Made by a program: the position numbers and the translations under genes. A model generated the notes under the pieces. The model was given only the letters and a program-made list of their open reading frames with translations, did no database searches and was not told the origin of the DNA. From the NCBI RefSeq assembly GCF_001584615.1, contig NZ_LQQC01000010.1, positions 434,001 to 498,000 of the forward strand: a DNA stretch of 64,000 nucleotides, in the 5' to 3' direction. Shown here in pieces: positions 34,357 through 43,500 of the stretch (the stretch's first letter is position 1; each line of letters opens with the position of its first letter). This stretch comes from Brevibacterium ravenspurgense (GTDB lineage: Bacteria; Actinomycetota; Actinomycetes; Actinomycetales; Brevibacteriaceae).

Positions 34357-35131
34357 TGGGACCTCCCTCCGCTGTGATGATGGTCCCGAAACCGTAGACC
34401 GAGCTGAATTCCCGACTTACGAGCACCTCGTCAACAGGCCCGCTGAGCACACAGTGGCCCTTGTTCAAAACGGCGGCGCGAGTGCAGAAATCGCGGACTG
34501 TCGTCAGGTCGTGGTGGACAACAACGACTGTCTTGCCGGATGCGCGCAGCTGGCGAATGACCTCGAGGACGACTTTTTCGCTCGACGCGTCGATGCCCGC
34601 CAGAGGTTCGTCGAGGAGAAACAGGCCGGGGTCCTGTGCGAGGATGCGGGCCATAAAGGTTCGCTGCTTCTGCCCGCCGGACAGTTCAGAGATCTGCTGT
34701 CCTTCGAGATCCGCAATCCCCATGGTGTTCAGAGCTTCATCAACCCGCTGACGCCGGCTGGCGTTGATGCGGCCGAACAGCCCGACTTCGCCGTACAGGC
34801 CCATCGTGACGACATCGCGCACTGTTGCCGGGAAATCCCAGTCGATATCCGCAGATTGGGGCATGTAGCCCACGTGCCTGCGCATCTGCGAAAGCGACCC
34901 ACCGAAGAACTGCACCGTACCCGCCAGGGGTTTGAGCAGTCCCAGTGCTGCTTTCAGAAAAGTCGACTTGCCTGCACCGTTGGGGCCCATGATGGCAAGC
35001 ACTTCCCCAACGGGAGCCGCGAGATCAACGCCGTCAAGTGCGAGCTTGTCGTGATACGCGGCTGTCAGTCCGCGCGCTTCCAACGCTGGGGCTCCCGCAA
35101 TGGGTTCAGCTTCCCGAGCTCTGTTTGTCAT
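34343..35131 (-). CDS. Metal ABC transporter ATP-binding protein
   Basis: A 262-residue ATPase. Walker A GPNGAGKST is near residue 51, the Q-loop at YMPQSAD near 95, the signature motif ELSGGQKQRT near 150, and Walker B LFLLDEPLAGID near 170, with the H-loop His in VVHHDL. All catalytic parts are intact. It is the second gene of the operon, 11 bp after the lipoprotein gene. Confidence 0.93.
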   Translation of the reverse strand: MTNRAREAEPIAGAPALEARGLTAAYHDKLALDGVDLAAPVGEVLAIMGPNGAGKSTFLKAALGLLKPLAGTVQFFGGSLSQMRRHVGYMPQSADIDWDFPATVRDVVTMGLYGEVGLFGRINASRRQRVDEALNTMGIADLEGQQISELSGGQKQRTFMARILAQDPGLFLLDEPLAGIDASSEKVVLEVIRQLRASGKTVVVVHHDLTTVRDFCTRAAVLNKGHCVLSGPVDEVLVSREFSSVYGFGTIITAEGGPSGDR

Positions 35132-35142
35132 CGATGCTCCGT

Positions 35143-36081
35143 TCAGCTCAGGGCTTCTGCAATTGCATTTGCGTTGTGTTCAAAAACACCGAGATACGTG
35201 TCAAGCGGGGCGGATTCGCCCAGTGAGTCTGCGTAGAGCTCCTTATCGGAGATCTCGACCTCCCACCCCTTCGCTTTGACCGCCTGCTTGAGGTGTTTGA
35301 TCGCCTCTGGGCTCTTCAGGTTGTCCTGGAAGATGACCGGCACCTTGTGGTCGGCAATCGTCTTTGCAAGTTCATCAATCTCAGCAGCCGACATTTCGGA
35401 TTCGGATGACACGAAGTCTGTTGCGTAGATTTCCATGTCGTAGGTCTTGCCCAGGTAGTTGAACGCATCGTGTCCGGTCACAAGGACGCGATTCTCTTTG
35501 GGAATCCGCTCGAGCTTTTCTTTCGCATCCGCCGCAACTTCATCGATTTTCTTGTTGTACTCTTCCGCGTTAGTCGTGTACTGATCCGCGTTTTCGGGGT
35601 CGATCTCACCGATCTTCTCTGCCGAGGCCTGCACAACCTGCTTCCACAGGTCGGGTGAGTTCCACACGTGCGGGTCATGGCCTTCGATCTTGCCGTCCTC
35701 TTCCCACGGCAGCAGCTCAGATTCGTCAAGCTGTCCAGCCGCGGCAAGCTGCTTGTCGCCGAGCTTGTCCAGCTGATCCATCATCTGGTGCTCCATGTCG
35801 CGGCTGGTCCACAGCACGACGTCGGCTGAATCGAGCTTCTCGGTGTCGCGAGTGGTCAGAGGCTGAGTGTGCGGGTCTCCCCCGGGCTTGACGAGCACGG
35901 TGACATCGGCGTCGGGGGCGATGTTCCTTGCCGCGTCCCCCAAGTAGCCGGTGGTGGCAACGATGCTGAGCTGCCCCTCTTCACCGTTGCCCGTCGTGGA
36001 GGGGGCACAACCTACCGCACTCATTGCCAGTACCGCACCTGCGATGCCCGCCATTGCGCGCTTGAACCCGAGTCGCTTCAT
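35143..36081 (-). CDS. Metal-binding lipoprotein of an ABC importer (ZnuA/TroA-like)
   Basis: A 312-residue cluster A-I solute-binding protein. The signal peptide ends in the lipobox SAVGCAP, so it is anchored outside through Cys. Candidate ligands are His in GGDPHTQP, His in GHDPHVWNS, His in TGHDAFNYLG and Asp in IFQDNLKS. A His-His-His-Asp set is more like zinc/TroA proteins than Glu-containing PsaA-type manganese binders, so Zn or Mn cannot be separated. ATG at 36081 with AAAGG upstream starts MKRLGFKRAMAG; a longer frame to 36132 adds residues before the signal peptide. It is the first gene of the operon. Confidence 0.9.
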   Translation of the reverse strand: MKRLGFKRAMAGIAGAVLAMSAVGCAPSTTGNGEEGQLSIVATTGYLGDAARNIAPDADVTVLVKPGGDPHTQPLTTRDTEKLDSADVVLWTSRDMEHQMMDQLDKLGDKQLAAAGQLDESELLPWEEDGKIEGHDPHVWNSPDLWKQVVQASAEKIGEIDPENADQYTTNAEEYNKKIDEVAADAKEKLERIPKENRVLVTGHDAFNYLGKTYDMEIYATDFVSSESEMSAAEIDELAKTIADHKVPVIFQDNLKSPEAIKHLKQAVKAKGWEVEISDKELYADSLGESAPLDTYLGVFEHNANAIAEALS

Positions 36082-36112
36082 TTTCTGCCTTTCGTTGCCG
36101 CGAATCACGCAT

Positions 36113-36150
36113 ATATTAATTTCGCTTAACACATATTAGGATGACCTAAT
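36113..36150 (-). promoter_or_regulatory. DtxR-family-like operator and promoter of the metal ABC operon
   Basis: ATTAGG-N4-CCTAAT (36135-36150) is a perfect inverted repeat resembling the half-sites of DtxR/IdeR-type boxes. It overlaps the -35 position (TCCTAA, 36141-36136) of a promoter whose -10 is TAATAT (36118-36113), 17 bp apart, so metal-bound repressor would shut the operon. Confidence 0.6.
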
Positions 36151-36211
36151 GCCACGAACAAATAAGTGTCCGTTTATGCAGATCCGACCTGAGTCGAGCG
36201 CTCCCAAAACT

Positions 36212-36241
36212 CACGAGGCGGAACTCACGTTCCGCCTCGTG
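36212..36241 (+). repeat. Palindromic hairpin repeat, copy 3
   Basis: CACGAGGCGGAAC (36212-36224), loop TCAC, GTTCCGCCTCGTG (36229-36241), then TTCTGCTTT. From 36210 to 36241 it is identical over 32 bp to 32399-32430. Unlike copies 1 and 2 it lies in a divergent promoter region, not after a gene. Confidence 0.9.
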
Positions 36242-36269
36242 TTCTGCTTTCGGAGACTACAGTTGGCAT

Positions 36270-37130
36270 ATGGCACTCGAACACACACAGGTCGCCCTCC
36301 AACTGCCCTCGGGGCGGGAACAAGCACACATCTGGACCACCGGAACACCGTCACAGCGCCAGCCGCTGCTGTTCATTCACGGTTTTCGAGGCGATCACCA
36401 CGGCCTGCAGTTCATTGCCGAAAACATCAAAGGCCGACAGTCGTTCATTCCCGACCTGCCTGGCTTCGGTCAGACCCCTCCCCTGCCTGGCAAACAGACG
36501 CTTGAGACCTACACGTCATTTGTTCGCGGTCTTGCCGACTGGATTGAAAACCAGACAGGGAAGCAGCCTGTTCTGGTGGGCCATTCCTTTGGTTCGATCG
36601 TGGCGGCACACACTGCAGCTGAAGCACGAGCGCCCAGACCCCTCGTGCTCATCAACCCAATCGTCAGCCTGCCCGACCGAGGACCGGGCAGGCTGCTCAC
36701 TGTGACGGTCGACAACTACTACCGCATTGCCGAAGCCGCTCCTGAAAAGATCGGCAATTTCCTGCTGAAGAACCGACCGACAGTGCGACTCATGAGCGAA
36801 GCCATGGCTACCAGCCGCGACCGCGACACCCGTCGTTTCATTCACGACCAGCACCAGCAGCACTTCAGCAGCTTCAGCGACCGCAAATCACTGGCAGATG
36901 CCTACTGGGTATCAACCCACCACACGGTCCGCGAGGTGGAAACGCAGCTAACTATGCCCGTATTGGTCATCAGCGGCAGGGCGGACGCCATCGCTGCGCC
37001 CAGGACCACCCGCGCGTTCGTCAAGCGCCTGCCGAACGTCGAACACCATGAGTTCCCTCGTGTGGGCCACCTGGTGCACTATGAAAGACCGGCCGAGACC
37101 GCCCGGTTGATAGAAAACTGGCTAGACTGA
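36270..37130 (+). CDS. Alpha/beta hydrolase
   Basis: A 286-residue hydrolase of the alpha/beta fold. The oxyanion HG motif is LLFIHGFRGDHHG near residue 32. The nucleophile Ser is in LVGHSFGSIVAA near 111. The acid is Asp in SGRADAIAAP near 238, and the catalytic His is in GHLVHYERP near 271. It is likely an esterase or lipase-like enzyme; substrate unknown. No good ribosome binding site precedes ATG at 36270. It is followed after 29 bp by the MhuD-like gene, probably in one transcript. Confidence 0.85.
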   Translation: MALEHTQVALQLPSGREQAHIWTTGTPSQRQPLLFIHGFRGDHHGLQFIAENIKGRQSFIPDLPGFGQTPPLPGKQTLETYTSFVRGLADWIENQTGKQPVLVGHSFGSIVAAHTAAEARAPRPLVLINPIVSLPDRGPGRLLTVTVDNYYRIAEAAPEKIGNFLLKNRPTVRLMSEAMATSRDRDTRRFIHDQHQQHFSSFSDRKSLADAYWVSTHHTVREVETQLTMPVLVISGRADAIAAPRTTRAFVKRLPNVEHHEFPRVGHLVHYERPAETARLIENWLD

Positions 37131-37159
37131 GGGCACACGCGCAGACATCAGGAGGAACC

Positions 37160-37444
37160 ATGTCGGTAGTGAAGATCAACGTTCTGTCAGTGCCCGAAGC
37201 ACAGGGCGAAGAACTCGAAGCCCGCTTCGCTAAGCGAGCCCACAGTGTCGACCAGGCCCCGGGCTTCGAAGGCTTCCAAATGCTCCGCCCCACAGCGGGA
37301 ACCGAGTCCTACTACATCGTGACCCAGTGGGACTCCGAAGAGTCCTTCCAGGCGTGGGCTGCCCAGCGCACCCACCGCGGACCCAATGAGTCCCTTTCCA
37401 AACAGGAAGGCCTGCTGGAGTTCGAAATCGTCGAATTCGACTGA
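37160..37444 (+). CDS. mhuD: MhuD/IsdG-type heme-degrading monooxygenase
   Basis: A 94-residue ABM-fold protein with striking similarity to mycobacterial MhuD: VVKIN at the start, RAHSVDQAPGFEGFQMLRP in the middle, and QWDSEESFQAW. The residues needed for heme cleavage are present: Asn7, Trp66, and His72 aligning with the heme-ligand His75 of MhuD after a short gap. It would open heme and free iron, yielding mycobilin- or staphylobilin-like products. AGGAGG precedes the ATG. A strong terminator follows. It is downstream of the hydrolase and near the metal importer. Confidence 0.88.
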   Translation: MSVVKINVLSVPEAQGEELEARFAKRAHSVDQAPGFEGFQMLRPTAGTESYYIVTQWDSEESFQAWAAQRTHRGPNESLSKQEGLLEFEIVEFD

Positions 37445-37479
37445 AGACTCGACTGACACTCCCTAAGCTCTAACAGACC

Positions 37480-37515
37480 AAAGCCGGCGTCCTTACGAGA
37501 ACGCCGGCTTTGTCA
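37480..37515. terminator. Terminator between mhuD and the Mrp operon
   Basis: AAAGCCGGCGT / ACGCCGGCTTT (37480-37490 and 37501-37511), perfect over 11 bp with a 10-nt loop, followed by TGTC. It is placed between convergent genes. Confidence 0.85.
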
Positions 37516-37610
37516 TGTGTGCGGGCTGTTCTGCGTTCGCTGTTTCTGTCGTGTGTGCTGACAGGCGTCGGGTACACGATTCCCGATGGCGCAGAGCTCA
37601 GCAGCCGGGA

Positions 37611-38003
37611 TCAGTCGTAGGGCTTGAACTCATCGACGTCTGCGGCATCCCGCAGACGACCGGGTTCGGCCAGACGGTTGACCACAGTTTTGCGGCTGAC
37701 AGGCGAACCGGACACGTAAACGGCACGCGACAGCACGTTCGAGGCGACACTCGATACGACGATCAGGGACAGGAAGCCCAGGATGGCCATGATCAGGTGC
37801 AGAATCTTAAAGCCCTCAGTGCTGAGCGTGAAGACATAAGCCGAGGCGAGGATCATCGGCATGGCCAGGCCGGTGCCCGGCGAGAACACATTGATCCGAC
37901 TGAGAGCATCGCGCGCACGGAACATGGCAATAACGGTGCCCAGCAGGATGAGGCTTCCCCCAATCCCGAAGATGCCCACGAGAACGACGGCGAGGGTTTG
38001 CAT
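37611..38003 (-). CDS. mrpG: Na+/H+ antiporter subunit MrpG
   Basis: A 130-residue MnhG/PhaG-type protein with three spans, including GIFGIGGSLILLGTVIAMFR at the start and ILHLIMAILGFLSLIVVSSVAS near 66. RARDALSRINVFSPGTGLAMPMIL matches the family. The tail of about 45 residues is hydrophilic and longer than usual. It is the last gene of the Mrp operon; its start shares one base with the mrpF stop. Confidence 0.9.
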   Translation of the reverse strand: MQTLAVVLVGIFGIGGSLILLGTVIAMFRARDALSRINVFSPGTGLAMPMILASAYVFTLSTEGFKILHLIMAILGFLSLIVVSSVASNVLSRAVYVSGSPVSRKTVVNRLAEPGRLRDAADVDEFKPYD

Positions 38004-38263
38004 CAGCGGTGCCCCCTGGTGAGAATTCGCGAAAGCGCAATTGTCGACAGAATGCCCAGCAGCGACGCCAGGAAGATCACATCTAACAGAATAGAGAGGT
38101 TCACGAGCATCGCGATGAACACCAGAATGCCGACCGCGCAGAAGTAGACGAGGTCACCGATGATCGCCCGCGAACCGCTTTCCTTAGCGGTGAGAACACG
38201 GATGAGACCCAAAACGATCGTGCAGGCGAGAATGCCGATGCAGATCCAGATGATGACAGTCAC
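38003..38263 (-). CDS. mrpF: Na+/H+ antiporter subunit MrpF
   Basis: An 86-residue three-span membrane protein. The core IGDLVYFCAVGILVFIAMLV followed by LLDVIFLASLLGILSTIALSR matches MrpF/MnhF. Overlaps with mrpE (4 bp) and mrpG (1 bp) show tight coupling. Confidence 0.9.
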   Translation of the reverse strand: MTVIIWICIGILACTIVLGLIRVLTAKESGSRAIIGDLVYFCAVGILVFIAMLVNLSILLDVIFLASLLGILSTIALSRILTRGHR

Positions 38264-38625
38264 TGCTGATCGCTCCTTCGCGGAGGAACTTCGCCGCGCA
38301 GGGCTTTGAGCAGCCTGTCCTCCATGTCGTAAAGGCCGTCGAGCACTTCCTGTTCGGAGTCCCCGAACAGCGAGTGGACGAACAGCGTCGGCGGCGTCTT
38401 CGACGTGCCGGATGCCGTTGCGACCACGAGGGTGCCCGGCGTGATCGTGATCGACTGGGCCATTGACGTGATTTCAAAATCGGTGACGCAGCGCAGCGGC
38501 AGCTGAACGATCATCGGGTTGCCGTAGGGTTTGCGCGGCAGGTTTGACAGAACATCCCACGTACCCAGGAGGATCTCCTTGAAGATCCACAGGGCGTAGG
38601 CGAACAGGCGCAGAGGCTTCATCAT
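38260..38625 (-). CDS. mrpE: Na+/H+ antiporter subunit MrpE
   Basis: A 121-residue MrpE/MnhE protein. The family motif around VTDFEITSMAQSITITPGTL and the C-terminal FVHSLFGDSEQEVLDGLYDMEDRLL are present. It is shorter than the usual 160 residues and appears to have only one N-terminal hydrophobic segment. Coupled to mrpD and mrpF by 4-bp overlaps. Confidence 0.88.
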   Translation of the reverse strand: MMKPLRLFAYALWIFKEILLGTWDVLSNLPRKPYGNPMIVQLPLRCVTDFEITSMAQSITITPGTLVVATASGTSKTPPTLFVHSLFGDSEQEVLDGLYDMEDRLLKALRGEVPPRRSDQQ

Positions 38626-40148
38626 CGTCCCAGCACCGCCTCGACGTAGGGAGCGTAATCAAGCATAGATTCGGCTGCGGCGTTTGTGACTTCGGCAAGA
38701 GCGCCGGCGCCGAAGAACAGAGCAACGGACACGACGATGAGCGACGCGCCCGGAGCCAGAAGTTTGGCGGGGATCCGCACGTCAGCGGGCAGGTCTGTCA
38801 AGGCCGCGCGACCGGTGCTCGAAGAGTCTGGACGGTAGCTGCTCATAGCGCCACCCCAGAAGGTGTTGCGCCACATGCGCTGCAGGGCCAGCACCGTAAT
38901 GCAGGCGCCAAGCACGATAACCCCAATGAAGGTGAAGCCGAGCGGTCCGGGGTTCTCTGCCGCTGAGCGCACGATGCCGAGCTTGCCCCACAGGCCAGAT
39001 GTCGGCGGCAGGCCGACAAGAGAAAGCAGACCCAGTACGTAGAACACCGCAGTCCAGGGATCGCGGAAAGCCAGGCCAGACAGGCGGCGGAAAGCGCCTG
39101 TACCGTAGGTCTGTTCAATCGCTCCGGTCAGCAGCAGCAGACCGGCCATCGTGATGATGTGGTGGACCATGTAGAACATACCGGCCGAAAGCGATGCAAC
39201 TGTCAGCAGAGAAGCACCGATGAGGATGTGGCCGACACCGTCGGTCATCATGAACGCAAGCACATTGCGCATGCGGTTGATGCCCCATGCCGACAGGGTC
39301 GCGGTCAGAATCGTGACAACGGCGACGATCGCAAGAGGGATCTGCCACGAGTTCGTCGAACCGTAGGCCACGGTGTACACGCGGTATATGCCGTAGAGGC
39401 CGACCTTTGTGTGCAGAGCCGAGAACAGGGCCATCATGCCAGCAGACGTGTCCGGGTAGGACCGAACGAGCCATCCGTGGACGGGAACAAAGCCCGCTTT
39501 GATGCCGAGAGCAGTCACGACAATTGCCAGGCCCAGACCGCCCTGGGCAGTAATGTCACCGTTCATGCCCATCTGCGCGAGCACGGCGATGTTGACGGTG
39601 CCCAGTGCGGCATAGACAAATCCAACGCCGATGACCAGAAGCGTCGAGGTCAGCAGGTTGACCATGACGAACATACGGCCCACGCCCAAGCGCTTCCACG
39701 TACCCGTCACAGCGATGAGGGCATAGCTGGGAAGAACCATGACCTCAACCATGACGAAGAAGTTGAAGAGGTCGCCGGTGAGGAACGCTCCGGTGACGCC
39801 GGCCATCATCATGAGCACAAGTGACGGCAGGAACCTGTACTGATCTTCGCCGGTCACGACGAGGAACCAGCAGCACACCACCGCGGCAAGTGACGTGACC
39901 AGCACCATGAGAGCTGAGAACGCATCGACAACAAACGGAATGGCCAGACCGCCCTCATAGGCGCCGACGTTCTCTGCGTAGACGCTCCCGTCGATCGTCG
40001 CCATCAGCATGTACACAGCGGCTGCCGCATTGATGAGCGGAATGCCGAGCATTGCGACGATGTCGAGCCAGCGGCGACGGATGAGAACAGTCAGGGCGGT
40101 GCCGAAAAGCGGCAGCCCAACAAGAACTGTGAGAAGAGCGGCACTCAT
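38622..40148 (-). CDS. mrpD: Na+/H+ antiporter subunit MrpD
   Basis: A 508-residue homologue of complex I subunits NuoM/N, with about 14 spans. Features: LMMMAGVTGAFLTGDLFNFFVMVEVM (read in parts) near residue 110 carries the key Glu, VPVHGWLVRSYPDTSAGMMALFS near 220 the conserved Lys/His region, and AFMMTDGVGHILIGASLL near 300. It catalyses cation exchange with MrpA in the antiporter complex. Confidence 0.93.
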   Translation of the reverse strand: MSAALLTVLVGLPLFGTALTVLIRRRWLDIVAMLGIPLINAAAAVYMLMATIDGSVYAENVGAYEGGLAIPFVVDAFSALMVLVTSLAAVVCCWFLVVTGEDQYRFLPSLVLMMMAGVTGAFLTGDLFNFFVMVEVMVLPSYALIAVTGTWKRLGVGRMFVMVNLLTSTLLVIGVGFVYAALGTVNIAVLAQMGMNGDITAQGGLGLAIVVTALGIKAGFVPVHGWLVRSYPDTSAGMMALFSALHTKVGLYGIYRVYTVAYGSTNSWQIPLAIVAVVTILTATLSAWGINRMRNVLAFMMTDGVGHILIGASLLTVASLSAGMFYMVHHIITMAGLLLLTGAIEQTYGTGAFRRLSGLAFRDPWTAVFYVLGLLSLVGLPPTSGLWGKLGIVRSAAENPGPLGFTFIGVIVLGACITVLALQRMWRNTFWGGAMSSYRPDSSSTGRAALTDLPADVRIPAKLLAPGASLIVVSVALFFGAGALAEVTNAAAESMLDYAPYVEAVLGR

Positions 40149-40552
40149 GCTTCGCCCTCCCTGAGTCCCTGCTTCACCTCGGCAAGAGCCGAGTCGCTCA
40201 GCAGTTCGTCCTCAGTGACATCGCCTTCGCGGATTTCCCCGGTTTCGGGGATCGTCTTCTGGTCGTCATCGTGGCCGAGAACAGCCAGAGCAAGCATGAA
40301 GATGGTCACCGCCAGCGTAATGACGATCGCAGTAAGCACAAAGGCCTGCGGCAGCGGGTCAGCCGCATCAGCCGGAAGGGACCGGCCGCCCAGCGGTTCG
40401 TGGCGCCACGCAGAAACGCCGGAAGCCAGGAGTGCAAAGTTGGCGGCGTGCGAAACGAGTGCCAAGCCGAAAACGGCGCGGACCATCGACCGCTGCATCA
40501 TGAGGTACACCCCGCCGGCGGTCAGGATTCCGATGGTGATCGAAAGAATCAC
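40145..40552 (-). CDS. mrpC: Na+/H+ antiporter subunit MrpC
   Basis: A 135-residue NuoK-like protein with three spans. GILTAGGVYLMMQRSMVRAVFGLALVSHAANF and PQAFVLTAIVITLAVTIFMLAL are typical of MrpC, here described in two parts. The acidic tail of about 35 residues is longer than in most homologues. Coupled to mrpA and mrpD by 4-bp overlaps. Confidence 0.92.
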   Translation of the reverse strand: MILSITIGILTAGGVYLMMQRSMVRAVFGLALVSHAANFALLASGVSAWRHEPLGGRSLPADAADPLPQAFVLTAIVITLAVTIFMLALAVLGHDDDQKTIPETGEIREGDVTEDELLSDSALAEVKQGLREGEA

Positions 40553-43500
40553 TGTCGGCCTCCGTTCTTCTGGTCTGCTTCCTGCTGATCAACAACGCCC
40601 AAGCTCCTGCCGGGCCGCAGGCGCTGCCGGGCTGTCGGCCTTTGCGCCCGGACTGCGTCGAGCGGACCGGAGAGTTCACCGTGAACCATTTCGTCTGTGC
40701 GTTCGCGCGTACGTTCGAAGTCGACGTCACGGTGCATACGACCACCGGTGAGAACGTCCGAACCGGCCGGCGTGAAGGCGGAGTCCGAGGTGCCCAGCAG
40801 GTTGAAGGACACGAGGATGAGGCCGACAACCGCGAGGTAGACACCGACATCGAAGATCATCGACGTGGTCCAGTGCTGCCCAGCGAAGTGACCGTGGGCT
40901 GGCTCGAGGAACGAACCTGTCATCACCAAGTTGAGGAAGCCGGTCATCACCGCAGTCATGACACCGCCGCCGATCAGGTACAGCGGCAGGCGCGGCGGAC
41001 CGATAGCACGGTCGTTCGATGTGGCCATGTAAGCCAAGCCGATAATCGCTGAACCAACCAGAGCGGCAATAAAGCCGCCACCGGGCTCATTGTGACCGCG
41101 CATGAAGATGATGAACGAGGTCAGTGCAAGAATCGGTGCCGCAACCTTGAACGTCAGGCGCAGAGCAACGAGGTTGGGCCAGGCTTCGAAGACCGCGCGG
41201 TGCGCGACGGTGCCCTTGGGCCGCACCGCAACCCACGGCTTGCGCGGAACTTCCGCGATTTCGGAGGCCGGCGGGTCGATGTAGCGGTCCCGGACGGACG
41301 ACATGACAGCGACGATCGCGATGCCGGCCATACCGAGAACAGTGAGTTCGCCGAGGGTGTCCAGGGCACGGAACTCCACGAGGATCGTGTTGACGATGTT
41401 GTCACCACCGGAGATTTCGGGAGCTTCGTGGAGGTACTTCATGGCGATCTCGGACCGCTCGCGACGACCGGACACAAGGAACGTCACAAGCGCCATGGCG
41501 CCTCCGACGACAACGGCGAAGACAGCACGGCCGAACTGCTTGCGCTTGGGGTAGCGCCAGAAGGTCTTCGGCAGCTTCTGCAGAACGAGCATGAAGACGA
41601 TGATCGTCATGGCTTCGACCAGCAGCTGAGTCAGCGTGACATCCGGTGCGCCAAGAGCCATGAGCTGCACGGTGGCCAAAATGCCGACGGCGGAAAGAGA
41701 AATCGTGGCGGTCAGGCGTGAACGCGCCATACAGACCGACAGGACCGCAAAGCCGATGACGAGCATGAGCACAACGTCCATTGTGCGGTTGAGGTTCTTC
41801 TGCAGGGGCGGCACACCACCGGAGGCGAAAACGGCAATCGCTCCGCCGTAGACGACAATCGCAAGCAGCGTAAACGAAGCTGTGAGGTGCGGCAGCGCGC
41901 GTTCGGAGCCGATGAAGCGGTTGAGAACCACACCACAGCGGCGGAAGACACCCTGAATGCCGCGCAGAACCTGCGCGGTGGTGATGGGCGGGCCGGACTT
42001 GGCAAAAGCGGCAAACACCCTGCTGCGGAAGGCAATGACAACCAGACCCGCGATGATGATGACGATGCTCGCGGCAAGTTCCAGATTGAATCCGTGCCAC
42101 AGGGACAGGTGCACATCTGCCGATTCACCAAGAGACGAAGCCACACCGGGTGTGAGGAACCGTTCGAGGCTGCCAAGAGTGAACACGAGCGGAACGGATG
42201 CGAGGATCGGCAGGGCAGCGAAGGTGAACATGACCGGGTCGGACGGGCTGAGCTCAGACTTGTCGACTTCCGGACCGTCAATGAACGCACCGAACACTAT
42301 CCGCACGCAGTAGGCGATCGTGAAAATCGATGCCAGTGCCGCTGCGATGAGCGCAACCACACCAGCGACCGAACCCGCTGACAGCAGACCGGAGAAGATC
42401 GCCTCCTTCGACACAAAGCCCATCAGAGGCGGAATGCCAGCCATGGAGGCCGCACCGATGACGGTGACGGCAAAACTGAAGGGAGCAATACGCGCAAGCT
42501 TCGGAATGGAGCCGAAGATCCGCGTGTGCCCGATGTGGTCGATGACGCCGACCATCATGAACAGGCCCGACTTGAACATCGCGTGGGCAACAACGTGCAG
42601 AAGACCGGCGGTCAGCGCAAGCGGAGTGCCAACTCCAACAGCCGCCACAATGAGGCCCAGCTGGCTGACCGTGGAAAACGCCATGAGCTTCTTGACGTCG
42701 TCCTGTGTCAGCGCCAACCAGCCGCCCACAGCAACCGTGATGAGCCCCACCGTGGTGAGCAGAACATTCCACACGACAACGTCATGGAACGCGGGCGAAA
42801 AGCGAAACAGCAGGAAAATACCGGCCTTCACAACGGCCGCGGCATGCAGATAGGCACTCACCGGAGTGGCGGCCGCCATCGCATCAGGCAGCCACGCGTG
42901 GAACGGGAACTGAGCCGACTTCGTAAACGCCGCGACCGCCACCAAAACAGCGGCCGTCGGAGCAAGCCACGGAAGATCCGACCAGGCACTTGAAGCCAGA
43001 GCTGCGGATACCGAGGTGGTGCCCGTCGTCATCGCGATGAGCGCAACTGCGGCCAACAGCAGGACACCGCCGAAGAACGTCATAAACATGGTGCGCAGCG
43101 ATGGCGCCCACGCGGCCGGGCCCGAACGGGCAATCAGCATAAACGAGGCCAACGACGTGACTTCCCAGCACACAAACAGCAGGAAGAGGTCATCAGCGAG
43201 GACGAGGCCGACCATGGCGAAGGTGAAGGTCGCCATCAGCCAGTAGAAGCTCGTCGTACGGCCCGGCGGGAAATAGCGGGTCGAATAGAACAGCACGACC
43301 GCACCGATGAGAAGCGCAATGTAGGTGAAGATGACGCCGAGCCCATCGGCTTGCAGCGCGGCACGTGCGCCCAGCGCCGGGACCCAGGCAACAGACCACG
43401 ATGGCGTGCCGCCGGCAAAGACTGCGGCTGCAGCAGGAGTGAAGACAACCGCGGCTGCGATGTATGCCGCTCCGATGATCCAGCCGGAATTGCGCCCGAA

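Noticed and set aside
37515-38147. A 210-codon plus-strand frame after mhuD
   Set aside because: It is antisense to mrpG and mrpF, begins at a terminator, and has no motif.
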